NCBI RefSeq assembly: GCF_030316855.1
Contig: NZ_JASZYR010000003.1
Coordinates: 434,001 to 498,000, forward strand
Direction: 5' to 3'
Length of the DNA stretch: 64,000 nt
Origin: Variovorax sp. J22P240
GTDB lineage: Bacteria > Pseudomonadota > Gammaproteobacteria > Burkholderiales > Burkholderiaceae_C
The stretch's first letter is position 1. Each line of letters opens with the position of its first letter. Shown here one piece after another: positions 18,800 through 27,170 of this stretch. A program made the translations under genes and the position numbers. Under the pieces are notes generated by a model. It saw nothing but the letters and a program-made list of their open reading frames with translations, did no database searches and had not been told where the DNA came from.

Positions 18800-20698
18800 T
18801 CAGCGCGTGCCTGCCTGCTGCGCTTGCGATGCCATGCGCGCCGGTGCGTTGAGTGCGCCATAGGCATCGTAGGCGCCTGCGCGCTGGACGATCTCGAAGA
18901 AGAACCGGTCGCCGAAGCTTTCCGTGTAGATGTGGAAGTAGTCGCCGTCGGCCGTGCGGTCGAAGAGGATGCCGAGCGTGCGCATTCTTTCGAGCACCGG
19001 CGCCGCGATGTCGAAGCGGGTGGCCAGGTCGTCGTAGTAGTTGGCCGAGATCGGCACGAAGGGCGTCCCTCGTTCGCGCATCCGCTCGACGGCGGCAAAG
19101 ATGTCCGTCGAGCCGAAAGCGATGTGGTGGACACTCCCGCCGCTGCCGCTGGACGCCACGGTACGTGCGGTACGAGTGCGCTGGCTCAGCGAGACGTTGA
19201 GCACGAAGCGCAGCGTGCGGTCTGCGTTGGCAAGGCCGCAGGTTCGGATCAGGCCGAAGGGGTCGGCCAGCTCCAGGCTGTCCCCCGGCGACAGCCCCAG
19301 CACGGCGCGGCAGAAGAGCACCCAGCTGTCGAGCTGGTCCTGGGCGAGCCCGAGCGCCAGGTGGTCCACGCATTGCAGAAGCGGAGCTACGTCGTCGCCA
19401 TCGGCTTCGGGAATGAAGTCCACCTGATCGAAAGCCACGCTGGACGGGTCCGGCACGAAATGGATCACCGTGCCGCCGGGCGCCACGATGGCCGGCAGCC
19501 GGAGCTCCTCCTGCCCGATCGGACTGTCGAAGCGTGCAGAGAGCAAGGCCGCGGCCCGGCTGGCCGCCAGCTCCGGGTCGGTCGTCCCGAGCCCCAGCGC
19601 GTAGACCGTCGGGCCCTGCTGGTCGAATCGCTGGCGCGCCAGCGATTCGACCTGCGCGTTGACCACCAGTCGGATGTCGCCCTGTGCATAGAGAACGGCC
19701 TGCTTGCTGCGATGCCGACCCGCACGCCGGAATCCCATCTGCTCGAGCACGGTGCCGAGCCCGGCCGCAGCGGCCTCGTCGACCGCGAACTCCAGGAAGC
19801 GGAAGCCTGTCAGTCGCGGCATGGCTGGCGGATCGAACAGCTCTGTGCGCACGACCGGGCCGGCCTGCGCCTGCGTGGACGGCAGGCGCGCCCGGACCTC
19901 GCTCTCCAGCAGAAGCAGCGAGCGCATGGCATCGGTCGCCGTGCGGCGGTTCGGTGTTTCCCGAAAGATGTCGTTGAAGATCTCCAGCGACAGCGGACCG
20001 GTGTAGCCGGCACGCAGCACGACCTCCAGGAAGCCCACCATGTCGAACTGCCCCTGGCCGGGGAAGTTGCGGAAGTGCCGTGCCCACTGCAGCACGTCCA
20101 TCGCCAGCCGGGGTGCATCGGCCATCTGCAGGAAGGCGATCTTGTCGCCCGGGATATCCGCGATGCCGGACGGATCGTCGTTCAGAGACAGCGTGTGGAA
20201 GCTGTCGAGGATCAGGCCGAGGTGCGGATGGTCGGCCCGCCGCACCCGCTCCCAGGCTTGGCCGAAGCGGTTGACATGGCGGCCCCAGGCGAGCGCCTCG
20301 TAGCCGATGCGCAGGTTGCGCCGCGCCGCGCGCTCGGCCAACTCGCGCAGTTGCTCGGCGGCGAGATCGACCTCGCCGAGCGACAAGGGCGAAGTGTTCG
20401 AGCACACCAGCACCAGCGGCGCGCCGAGCGCCTCCATCAAGTCGAACTTGCGCTCGGCCCGGTCCAGGCTGCGCTCGAACTGGGCCTGCGGCATGCCCTC
20501 GAAATCCCGGAACGGCTGGTACAGATCGAGGCTGAGGCCCAGGTCGGACAGCATCGTCCGCAACTCGCTCGCGCTGCCGGCGAACTGGACGAAATCGGGC
20601 TCGAAAAGCTCGATGCCGTCGAAGCCCGCCGCGGCGATGGCTTCGAGCTTCTGGCGCAGCGTGCCGCTCAGCGAGACCGTGGCGATGGAGCGGTGCAT
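18800..20698 (-). CDS. quiC: 3-dehydroshikimate dehydratase, QuiC1-type two-domain enzyme
   Basis: A 632-residue fusion. Residues 1 to about 290 form a TIM-barrel sugar-phosphate-isomerase-like domain that dehydrates 3-dehydroshikimate to protocatechuate. The metal ligands fall at E134 (GYEALAWG), D165 (LILDSFH), Q191 (FLQMADA) and E239 (LSLEIFN), the positions I recall for P. putida QuiC1. Residues from about 320 onward are a 4-hydroxyphenylpyruvate-dioxygenase-like VOC domain (FLEFAVDEAAAAGLG; VDHLALGL; HHIAFGS; FFFEIVQR) whose role in QuiC1 is unclear. AAGGGAAA precedes the ATG. It leads the long minus-strand operon and is divergent from the IclR regulator. A 214-bp gap without a gene follows before the transporter. 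Confidence 0.92.
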   Translation of the reverse strand: MHRSIATVSLSGTLRQKLEAIAAAGFDGIELFEPDFVQFAGSASELRTMLSDLGLSLDLYQPFRDFEGMPQAQFERSLDRAERKFDLMEALGAPLVLVCSNTSPLSLGEVDLAAEQLRELAERAARRNLRIGYEALAWGRHVNRFGQAWERVRRADHPHLGLILDSFHTLSLNDDPSGIADIPGDKIAFLQMADAPRLAMDVLQWARHFRNFPGQGQFDMVGFLEVVLRAGYTGPLSLEIFNDIFRETPNRRTATDAMRSLLLLESEVRARLPSTQAQAGPVVRTELFDPPAMPRLTGFRFLEFAVDEAAAAGLGTVLEQMGFRRAGRHRSKQAVLYAQGDIRLVVNAQVESLARQRFDQQGPTVYALGLGTTDPELAASRAAALLSARFDSPIGQEELRLPAIVAPGGTVIHFVPDPSSVAFDQVDFIPEADGDDVAPLLQCVDHLALGLAQDQLDSWVLFCRAVLGLSPGDSLELADPFGLIRTCGLANADRTLRFVLNVSLSQRTRTARTVASSGSGGSVHHIAFGSTDIFAAVERMRERGTPFVPISANYYDDLATRFDIAAPVLERMRTLGILFDRTADGDYFHIYTESFGDRFFFEIVQRAGAYDAYGALNAPARMASQAQQAGTR

Positions 20699-20847
20699 GT
20701 CGATTTCCCTTGGTAGAAGTCCGGAGGATCCGAAGCGGAGGACAAGCGTAGCGAGCACGCCATTCCGGCACAATGACTGCGCCTTGCGCACTGACCGCTT
20801 GGCGGCTGCACCCGTCCGATCAACGTTCGTTTAGATGGTTTCTACGG

Positions 20848-21645
20848 ATGTCCGCACATGCCTCCCCGACGAGTTCGACCGATGCGTTCCCGATCGAACC
20901 GGAAGACCATATCGAAGGCCTGGCTCGCGGCCTCTCGGTGATCGAAGCCTTCGATGCAGCGCATTCGCGCATGAGCGCTTCCGAGGTGGCTGCGCGCACG
21001 GGACTGTCGCGCACCGCGGCGCGCCGCCATCTGCTGACGCTGTGCCATCACGGCTACGCCAACACTGACGGCAAGCTGTTCTGGCTGACGGCGCGTGTCC
21101 TGCGGCTCGGTGAAAGCTTCCTGGACGCGGCGCGCGTGCCGCGCCTGGTCCAGCCCGCGATCGAACACCTCTCTGCCCGCACCAGCGAGACCGTCAATGT
21201 GAGCGTGCTGGAAGGCCACGACGTGGTCTACATCTCGCGCAGCAACAGCCCGCGATTGGTGTCGGTCGGCTTCTACCCTGGCCTGCGTGTCGCGGCACAC
21301 GTGGTGACCCCGGGGGTGGCGCTGCTCGCGACACTCGACGACAACAAGCTGCAGCGCTGGGTCGGTGAGCATGTGTTCACGGCTTTCACGTCGAAGACCG
21401 TGACCGATCCGGCGGTCTTCCTGGAGCACGTCCGTGCAGCCCGCGACCTGGGGTATTGGATCATCGAGGAACACCTCGATCCCGCCCTGCTCGGCGTGGC
21501 CATGGCCGTGCGCGACCGGCGGGGCGTTGCCGTCGCCGCGATCAGCATCACGCTGCAGATGCGCTCGTGGTCGCGCGAGCAGGTCATCGCGAGGCTGGTA
21601 CCGGCCTTGAGCGAAACGGCGCAGTCCCTGCGGCCGCTGCTTTAG
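20848..21645 (+). CDS. IclR-family transcriptional regulator (PcaR/PcaU/PobR-like)
   Basis: A 265-residue regulator. An N-terminal winged helix (about 25-80: LARGLSVIEAFDAAHSRMSASEVAARTGLSRTAARR split over the HTH) is followed by the IclR effector domain with ETVNVSVLEGHDVVYISR and VTPGVALLA. The LARGLSVIEAF opening and the AARRHLLTL recognition helix are those of the PcaR/PcaU/PobR subgroup that senses aromatic acids. Divergent orientation from quiC across about 150 bp suggests it controls that operon. I chose ATG 20848; in-frame upstream codons exist but are not family-like. Its 3' end overlaps that of the convergent aroE-like gene by 4 nt. Confidence 0.88.
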   Translation: MSAHASPTSSTDAFPIEPEDHIEGLARGLSVIEAFDAAHSRMSASEVAARTGLSRTAARRHLLTLCHHGYANTDGKLFWLTARVLRLGESFLDAARVPRLVQPAIEHLSARTSETVNVSVLEGHDVVYISRSNSPRLVSVGFYPGLRVAAHVVTPGVALLATLDDNKLQRWVGEHVFTAFTSKTVTDPAVFLEHVRAARDLGYWIIEEHLDPALLGVAMAVRDRRGVAVAAISITLQMRSWSREQVIARLVPALSETAQSLRPLL

Positions 21646-22490
21646 GCGCCGAACAGTGCGCGCACCCCGGACAAGTCCGCGGCGACCTTCCGCGAAATGT
21701 CCGCCATGCCGAAGAACGAAAGGTATTCGGGGACCTGCTGGATCAGCATCTCGAAGCCGGGATAGGCGCGAATGCCCCGGGTCTCGCAGGCGCGCAGCAG
21801 CGGGGTGGGCTGGTTCTTCATCAGGATGTCGACCAAGCTGGCACCGGCGTCCAGCCGAGCGACGTCGACAGCCAGCGGATCGCCGGGGTCGAGCCCGAGC
21901 GGCGTGGCGTTGATGACCAGGTCGTAGCCGGCGGGGTCGGGCGTCGCGACCGACACCACCTCGCACTCGAAGCGCTCGCGCAAGCGCGCGGCCACGTCGA
22001 TCGCAGGGCCGGGATTTCGGGCGGAGAGCGCTACGCAGCCGGCGCGGCGTGCTGCCAACGACGCTGCGATCGCGACGCCGGCGCCGCCCACTCCCACCAC
22101 CAGAATCCGCCGCCCTTCGATCGGGATCGCCCAGTGGTCCAGGGCCTTGGTGAAACCCACGCCGTCGAACAAGGCGCCTTCGATCGACCCATCGTCATTG
22201 CGGCGTGCCGCGTTGACTGCGCCGGCCGCGAGCCCCAGCGCATCGCAATGGTCCAGCAACGGGATCATGCTGCTCTTGTGGGGAATCGTGAGCCACAGGC
22301 CGTCGATGTTGCGCGCCTTCAAGGCCTGCGTCGCAAAAGCGGCGAAGTCCGCCGGCGCCACGTGGGCAGGGACCAGCACCGCGTCAACGCCGTGTTCACG
22401 GAAGAGGTGGTTGAAGGCCTGCGGAGCCTTGACCTGCGCCACGGGGTCGCCCAGGATGAGGAAGACGCGTGTGCTGCCTGAGATATTCAT
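21642..22490 (-). CDS. Shikimate/quinate dehydrogenase-like protein (AroE family, divergent substrate site)
   Basis: A 282-residue AroE-fold NAD(P) oxidoreductase. The catalytic pair is kept: K72 in LTIPHK and D109 in ALFDGVGF. The Rossmann motif is GVGGAGVA (about 136-143). The substrate-anchoring serines of true AroE (normally HSxSP) are replaced: the segment reads GDPVAQVKAP (14-23). It is therefore probably not the biosynthetic AroE but a catabolic or divergent paralogue acting on quinate, shikimate or a relative, consistent with quiC and the IclR regulator next door. It is transcribed toward the regulator, with the two stop codons overlapping. A 253-bp gap upstream shows no gene. Confidence 0.82.
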   Translation of the reverse strand: MNISGSTRVFLILGDPVAQVKAPQAFNHLFREHGVDAVLVPAHVAPADFAAFATQALKARNIDGLWLTIPHKSSMIPLLDHCDALGLAAGAVNAARRNDDGSIEGALFDGVGFTKALDHWAIPIEGRRILVVGVGGAGVAIAASLAARRAGCVALSARNPGPAIDVAARLRERFECEVVSVATPDPAGYDLVINATPLGLDPGDPLAVDVARLDAGASLVDILMKNQPTPLLRACETRGIRAYPGFEMLIQQVPEYLSFFGMADISRKVAADLSGVRALFGA

Positions 22491-22743
22491 GGGCCGGCCC
22501 CGAGGTGAAAGGTGGTCGGCGGCAGAGTAGCCGGCAGGACGGGTGCAAAACAAGAAGGTCAGGCCCCCGTTGCACGATGACCGCTGGAAGTGCGCGCCAT
22601 GCGATCGAACCGAGGGTATCCACCAAGGCGACGCCGACCTGCCATCGGCCCGCTGACCGGCCGCAGGCCATCGCCGACATAGCAGTGCATATCCAGCGCC
22701 TCTGGGAGCCGCGCATGCGCCGGCGGACGGGCCGTACCCCGCA

Positions 22744-23841
22744 TCATCCCGCCGGGATCGTGCGGGGACGCGGATCGAAGTACGTGAACTGGTTTGCAAT
22801 CGGCAGTGCCAGGTTCGAATAGGAGAATGAAAGGCTCACGTCCAGCGAGCGCACCTGGTGCCACCAGCCCAGCGGCAGGAACATCGTCTCGCCCGGTTCC
22901 ACCACCACCTCCAGCACGTTCACTCCCTCGAACAAGGGAAATTGCGCGAGATCCACCGCATCCAGGTCGATGGGACTGAAGACCCCGTTCGTGTTGTAGA
23001 GGCGCGGCCCCTGAAGCGGAGAGATCAGTCTCCAGCGCTTGCGTCCTACGACCTGCGTGTGGAAGAGCATCAGCGTGTCGTGGTGAAGAGGGGTCACGGT
23101 GCCGGCCGGACCGAACCAGAAGGAAGAGCGCTCGGCCAGCTCCGCGCGATTGCAATACGGCGGCAGGCTTCCGATGTCATCCAGCAGCGGTGCGAATTCC
23201 GGCCGCCGCAAAGCCTCGTTGTTCGCAGTGAGGTAGTAGTCGTTGGTTGCCCCTCCTGCAAGTACCTGGTCGACAAAATCACCGAGTCGGACGGTGCGCC
23301 GATGCAAGCCCTTGTCTTCTTCGTAGCGAGGATTGACCTGGCGTTCTGCCTGGATCTCCACGTCGAAGCCTCCGAACCTCGTCTTGAGATCGGCAGGCGA
23401 CCATCGCTGCATGGCTGGCCAATCCCGCGCGTGGCCGGTGAGCACCAGCGGGCGACATCCGAGAACATAGCGGTACACGAATTCGGCGTCCGAAACCACT
23501 GAGCGCTTGTCCACCGCGGCGTAGGTTGGCTCGAGCTCCCAAAGGCGCTGCAGGTTGGCCACCGTGGACTCCAGCTTGCGCAACTGATGTGCCTGGCGCT
23601 CGGCGGCGACATAGATCGGGTTACCGGGCACGAGCTCGATCACCGAAGCACTCGTCTCCCGCTCGAGGCCCGCGGCGGTCATCGATGCGAGCATGGACTC
23701 GGGCGTACATCCGCGCAGATGCTGCTCGGCAACCCAGCCCAGCCACTCGAGAGTCACCGGCGCCTCTGCAGGCGCCGGTGCCGTGTTCTTTGCCGATTGA
23801 GAAGGGCGAGGCGGAGTCGGCGGCGGCGTCAGATCCGTCAC
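22744..23841 (-). CDS. JmjC/cupin_8-type Fe(II)/2-oxoglutarate oxygenase (probable protein or small-molecule hydroxylase)
   Basis: A protein of about 365 residues with a C-terminal JmjC-like double-stranded beta-helix. Metal-binding HxD is in TPLHHDTLMLFH, the 2-oxoglutarate-side KRWRLISP follows, and the distal His is in GWWHQVRSL. This is the pattern of the cupin_8 hydroxylase family. The N-terminal third is a Pro/Ala-rich linker plus a helical domain (ESMLASMTAAGLE). The start is uncertain. The GTG at 23841 has GGGGGA upstream and overlaps the stop of a 16-codon ORF that has the better AAGGAG-ATG. One extra base in a run of five C's (23848-23852) would join the two. The target protein or molecule is unknown. 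Confidence 0.75.
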   Translation of the reverse strand: MTDLTPPPTPPRPSQSAKNTAPAPAEAPVTLEWLGWVAEQHLRGCTPESMLASMTAAGLERETSASVIELVPGNPIYVAAERQAHQLRKLESTVANLQRLWELEPTYAAVDKRSVVSDAEFVYRYVLGCRPLVLTGHARDWPAMQRWSPADLKTRFGGFDVEIQAERQVNPRYEEDKGLHRRTVRLGDFVDQVLAGGATNDYYLTANNEALRRPEFAPLLDDIGSLPPYCNRAELAERSSFWFGPAGTVTPLHHDTLMLFHTQVVGRKRWRLISPLQGPRLYNTNGVFSPIDLDAVDLAQFPLFEGVNVLEVVVEPGETMFLPLGWWHQVRSLDVSLSFSYSNLALPIANQFTYFDPRPRTIPAG

Positions 23842-23888
23842 GTTGATCCCCCGAGGCCGACGGTCGGTCCATTGAGACTGACAGGCAT
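23838..23888 (-). CDS. 16-codon leader ORF coupled to the JmjC gene (or its displaced N-terminus)
   Basis: A micro-ORF starting at ATG 23888 and reading MPVSLNGPTVGLGGST before TGA. A full AAGGAG lies six bases before the ATG. The TGA overlaps the GTG start of the JmjC gene (GTGA), the arrangement used for translational coupling. Alternatively it is the true N-terminus of the oxygenase: insertion of a single G in the G5 run would continue the frame into GGINVTDLTPPP. I cannot decide between a leader peptide and a sequencing or natural frameshift. Confidence 0.4.
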   Translation of the reverse strand: MPVSLNGPTVGLGGST

Positions 23889-23974
23889 GACGCGCTCCTT
23901 CCAAAGGCTGACAGGGCAAGGCCAAGTGCCCGGATGCTAGCGGAGTGGCCGCGTTCCGGTTAGCTTCGACTGAC

Positions 23975-25081
23975 TCAGGTCGATGGCATCTGCAGCAGCA
24001 AGCGCACCAACTCCGCCTGACGATGCGTCTGGGTCTTCTCGAACACCGATCGCAATTGGGTTCGGACGGTCGGCATCCCGAGCCCGGTTCTTGTCGCATG
24101 CTCTTCTGGCGTTCTGCCTTCGGCCATGGCGATGGCCACGGCAGCCTCCGCCTTGGTGAGCCCGAAGGTCTCATGCAGGATTCTCGGCGTGAGGTTCACG
24201 GGAGCGTCGCGCATCTGCGCTGTGATCATGACGTCGGCGCTCGAGAGCAAGAGGCCGAATTCGGAGGGCCGCTCCAGTCGTGCGATTCGGAGCATGCATG
24301 AATCCAGCCCGCTGCGCAGCCCCGAAATGGCGAGGTTCACCGCGCAGCCTGTGTCCATCACCCGCTTTATCGCTACTCGTAGCGTGCTGGCATTGTCTGG
24401 AAGAAGGGCGGCAAGAAACCCATTCTGCTGCGCAAGGCAATCCCGGCGTTTCAACAGCGCTTCGGCCGCCGGATTCAGGTGGACGATGCGCCTGAATGAA
24501 TCCAGACCTATCAGCGCGAAGGCAGACGCACGGGACAAATGCGTGCCGAGGCGCAGGGATTCGGTATGCGCCCACAGTTGACAGGCTTTGCTGACGTGGG
24601 CCATGAGGCGCTGCCCGGTCGCGATGTCTGCTTCGGAGAATGCGCTCGGGCGATCCGCATTGCGAAGCACCGCCAATGCGGTCTCGTGATTGGAGTTGCT
24701 GAGTGTCTTGGTCCCCATCATGTACCGGTGGCCGCTCGGCAACAGGAAGTCCTGATAGAACTCGCTGCGCGCGACGTAGGCTTCGGAGAACAGGTTCTGG
24801 CACAGGAAAAGCTCCCCGACCGGAATCGTCTCGGCGAACTGCCTTCTCGGATCGATGCCGCCGTAATAGGCCGAATACTTCTCGCCTTGCGTCACGAATT
24901 CAGGATTCGAAAACAGGTTGAAGTCGGTCTCGAACTTGGTCTTGTTCCAGCCCAGGAAGTGAAACGAATCCGCGCCGACGAGAGGCATGATCGATGACAA
25001 GGCGTCATGCCACCGGTCCGGCGTCACCGCAGCTTGATAGAGGCCGAACACGGCCTCGACTTCCGTCGCGTGCTTGCTCAT
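23975..25081 (-). CDS. LuxR-type HTH transcriptional regulator
   Basis: A 368-residue regulator. The C-terminal 65 residues form a GerE/LuxR helix-turn-helix (LTKAEAAVAIAMAEGRTPEEHATRTGLGMPTVRTQLRS in pieces: scaffold LTKAEAAVA, recognition MPTVRTQL). The roughly 300-residue N-terminal part has no receiver-domain aspartate. It contains a PAS-like segment (ASAFALIGLDSFRRIVHLN), so it probably senses a ligand. GGAGGG lies upstream of the ATG at 25081. It precedes the JmjC gene on the same strand and is divergent from the hydrolase-cyclase fusion, either of which could be its target. Confidence 0.82.
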   Translation of the reverse strand: MSKHATEVEAVFGLYQAAVTPDRWHDALSSIMPLVGADSFHFLGWNKTKFETDFNLFSNPEFVTQGEKYSAYYGGIDPRRQFAETIPVGELFLCQNLFSEAYVARSEFYQDFLLPSGHRYMMGTKTLSNSNHETALAVLRNADRPSAFSEADIATGQRLMAHVSKACQLWAHTESLRLGTHLSRASAFALIGLDSFRRIVHLNPAAEALLKRRDCLAQQNGFLAALLPDNASTLRVAIKRVMDTGCAVNLAISGLRSGLDSCMLRIARLERPSEFGLLLSSADVMITAQMRDAPVNLTPRILHETFGLTKAEAAVAIAMAEGRTPEEHATRTGLGMPTVRTQLRSVFEKTQTHRQAELVRLLLQMPST

Positions 25082-25457
25082 CGGGGTCCCTCCAGACGCT
25101 GGCAGTGGACTGCCATGACGTAGCTTGAGCACGGCAAACAAGGCACGATTCCGACCCTCAGCCTCTCAATACTGTGCACTATTTGCCTACAAAGAGGCGC
25201 AATTCTTTACAAATATGAACGCGACGCCAAGGGGGCTTCGAGGAGCACGTTGTTGAAGTGCAACAAAGAAAGGGTCGTTCAAAAGACGTCGCGAGCGCTC
25301 GCTTGCATGGAGCTTCTTTGCTGGCGCGTGGGCATCGTTTACGGGGTAGGGGAAAGGGCGTAACCTTTCTTCAAAACCTGCGCGGCCGTAGCGGCAGACA
25401 ACAGGCAAGCTTCAAACCGGCAACGCCGGAAGACCGAAGCTCTCAGGGGATGACTCC
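25082..25457 (+). other. 376-bp divergent intergenic region, no gene seen
   Basis: This region separates the LuxR regulator (-) from the hydrolase-cyclase fusion (+). It is clearly more AT-rich than its surroundings around 25165-25265 (for example TGTGCACTATTTGCC and TTCTTTACAAATATGAAC), as expected of promoter DNA. A 73-codon open frame on the minus strand has no start signal or family resemblance. I could not define a convincing -35/-10 pair or operator. Confidence 0.5.
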
Positions 25458-26783
25458 ATGGTTCCCACCACCCACTACGCGAAGAGCGGTGGCGTCAACA
25501 TCGCCTACCAGACGATCGGCAATGGCCCGCGAGACCTCGTGCTCGTTCCGGGATGGGTTTCGAACCTCGATGTCTTCTGGGAGGAGCCAGCGCTGGCGCG
25601 GATGTTCACGCGGCTGGCCTCGTTCTCCCGACTGATCCTGTTCGACAAGAGGGGAACGGGTCTGTCGGACCGCGTCAGCGACATGCCCACCCTCGAAGTC
25701 CGCATGGACGACGTGCGGGCGGTCATGGACGCCGTTGGCTCGGAGCGCGCGGCGCTGTACGGCTATTCGGAGGGCGGCGCGATGTGTGCCCTGTTCGCCG
25801 CCACCTACCCCGCTCGCGCTTCGGCGCTCATCATGTGCGGTGCCTTCGCAAGGCGCACTCGGGGGGCCGACTACCCCTGGGGCCTGACGAGGGATCAATT
25901 GCTCGTCGTTGCCGATCAGGTGGAGCGTGACTGGGGCGGCGCGGTCGGCATCGAGACACGGTGGCCGAGCCAGGTCGGGGACGAACGGTGCCGTCAATGG
26001 TGGGCGCGCTGGCTGCGCTCCAGTGCCAGCCCTGCAGCTGCAGCGGCGGTTTTGCGCATGAATCTGGATATCGATATCCGCCACGTGCTGCCCGCAGTAC
26101 GCGTGCCCACCCTGCTGTTGCACAGCCGAAACGATCGCGTCATCGACTTCGGCGCAAGCCAGTACATGAGCGAGCAAATCGCCGGAGCGAAGCTGGTCGA
26201 ACTTCACGGCATCGATCACGTCCCGTGGGGCTGCGATGGCGACGTCATTCTCGATGAGATCGAAGAGTTCCTCACTGGCGCCCGACTCGGCGTCGAGGCC
26301 GACCGGCTTCTGGTCACTGTCATGTTCACCGACATCGTGGGGTCCACGGAACGCGCCGCCGTCCTCGGCGATCGCGGCTGGCACGATCTGCTCGAAAGTC
26401 ACCACGCATTGGTTCGCCGCGAGCTGGAGCACTTTCGGGGACGGGAGATCGACACCGCGGGAGACGGGTTCCTTGCCACCTTCGATGGCCCGGCTCGCGC
26501 AGTGCGCTGCGCGTGCGCCATCTCCCGCGAAGTCCGTGCGCTCGGCCTCGAGATCCGCGCGGGGCTTCATACCGGGGAGTGTGAGGTGATCGGTGACAAG
26601 GTTGCAGGTATTGCAGTGCATACCGGCGCGCGTGTGGCGACGCATGCGCAGACGGGCGAAGTGCTTGTTTCCAGCACTGTCAGGGATTTGGTGGCGGGCT
26701 CCGGGCTGTCATTTCTGGATCGAGGGATGCAGCGCCTGAAGGGAATCCCTGAGGAGTGGCGGTTGTTTGCCGTTGAGCAGTGA
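25458..26783 (+). CDS. Alpha/beta-hydrolase fused to class III adenylate/guanylate cyclase
   Basis: A 441-residue two-domain protein. Residues 1 to about 275 are an alpha/beta hydrolase (FDKRGTGLSD; nucleophile S104 in GYSEGG; probable His in HGIDHVPW). Residues from about 285 onward are a class III cyclase catalytic domain: metal-binding D292 in MFTDIVGST and D336 in TAGDGFLATF, then GLHTGECE. The loop before the second aspartate is short, as in actinobacterial-type cyclases, and the substrate-specifying residues are not canonical, so cAMP or cGMP production is uncertain. No membrane segment is seen, so it is cytosolic. AGGGGA precedes the ATG. The hydrolase half may be an enzyme or a ligand sensor. 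Confidence 0.85.
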   Translation: MVPTTHYAKSGGVNIAYQTIGNGPRDLVLVPGWVSNLDVFWEEPALARMFTRLASFSRLILFDKRGTGLSDRVSDMPTLEVRMDDVRAVMDAVGSERAALYGYSEGGAMCALFAATYPARASALIMCGAFARRTRGADYPWGLTRDQLLVVADQVERDWGGAVGIETRWPSQVGDERCRQWWARWLRSSASPAAAAAVLRMNLDIDIRHVLPAVRVPTLLLHSRNDRVIDFGASQYMSEQIAGAKLVELHGIDHVPWGCDGDVILDEIEEFLTGARLGVEADRLLVTVMFTDIVGSTERAAVLGDRGWHDLLESHHALVRRELEHFRGREIDTAGDGFLATFDGPARAVRCACAISREVRALGLEIRAGLHTGECEVIGDKVAGIAVHTGARVATHAQTGEVLVSSTVRDLVAGSGLSFLDRGMQRLKGIPEEWRLFAVEQ

Positions 26784-26850
26784 GGAGGTCGCCTCGGTCC
26801 CGGCGTTTTCGCGCATGATGCAGGCCCAACTCAAACCAAGGGGACTGCGA

Positions 26851-27105
26851 ATGAGGACGCTCCTGCTCTCGGCTCTCATCGCCATCGCTCTCTGCGGATG
26901 CACGACGACCTCCTCGGACGTCGTGCTGCTGAAGACGGTGGTCGGACCGGCCCATTGCTCCGCACCGGCCAACGGTGCGTGCGCGAGCTGCGAGACGGCC
27001 TGTCCGGCGCTCAAGCAGGCGCTGTGCGTCGGCGGCTCCAGCGTGCTGGCGACCGACACTGCGGCGGCTTCGTGCGTCAAGCCGCCCTCGTGCGCCTGCC
27101 AATAG
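26851..27105 (+). CDS. Small cysteine-rich lipoprotein
   Basis: An 84-residue protein. Residues 1-16 form a lipoprotein signal (MRTLLLSALIAIALCG) with lipobox LCGC, giving lipidated C17. The mature part of about 68 residues has eight further cysteines, including CASCETAC and CVKPPSCAC, so it could bind metal or be disulfide-rich. AAGGGGA lies upstream of ATG 26851. It ends 65 bp before the ECF41 sigma gene and 29 bp before that gene's own promoter, so it is not necessarily cotranscribed. I recognise no family. Confidence 0.6.
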   Translation: MRTLLLSALIAIALCGCTTTSSDVVLLKTVVGPAHCSAPANGACASCETACPALKQALCVGGSSVLATDTAAASCVKPPSCACQ

Positions 27106-27134
27106 CATTCGAAAGCCGCCGCTGGTTGGACGGC

Positions 27135-27161
27135 TGTCACAAACCGGGGTGGCCGAACGTC
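27135..27161 (+). promoter_or_regulatory. ECF41-type promoter upstream of the sigma factor gene
   Basis: TGTCACA at 27135-27141 and CGTC at 27158-27161 with exactly 16 bp between them, the consensus described for ECF41 sigma factors. The -10 ends 9 nt before the sigma start codon and no Shine-Dalgarno is visible, so the transcript may be leaderless or nearly so. Confidence 0.8.
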
Positions 27162-27170
27162 TAGGCATTC

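Noticed and set aside
23842..24174. N-terminal extension of the JmjC protein to 24174
   Set aside because: The extension is Arg/Cys-rich with no family match and would overlap the end of the LuxR gene in another frame; it looks like a shadow frame.
25187..25408. 73-codon minus-strand ORF in the divergent interval
   Set aside because: No ribosome-binding site and no recognisable motif; the region is AT-rich promoter-like DNA.
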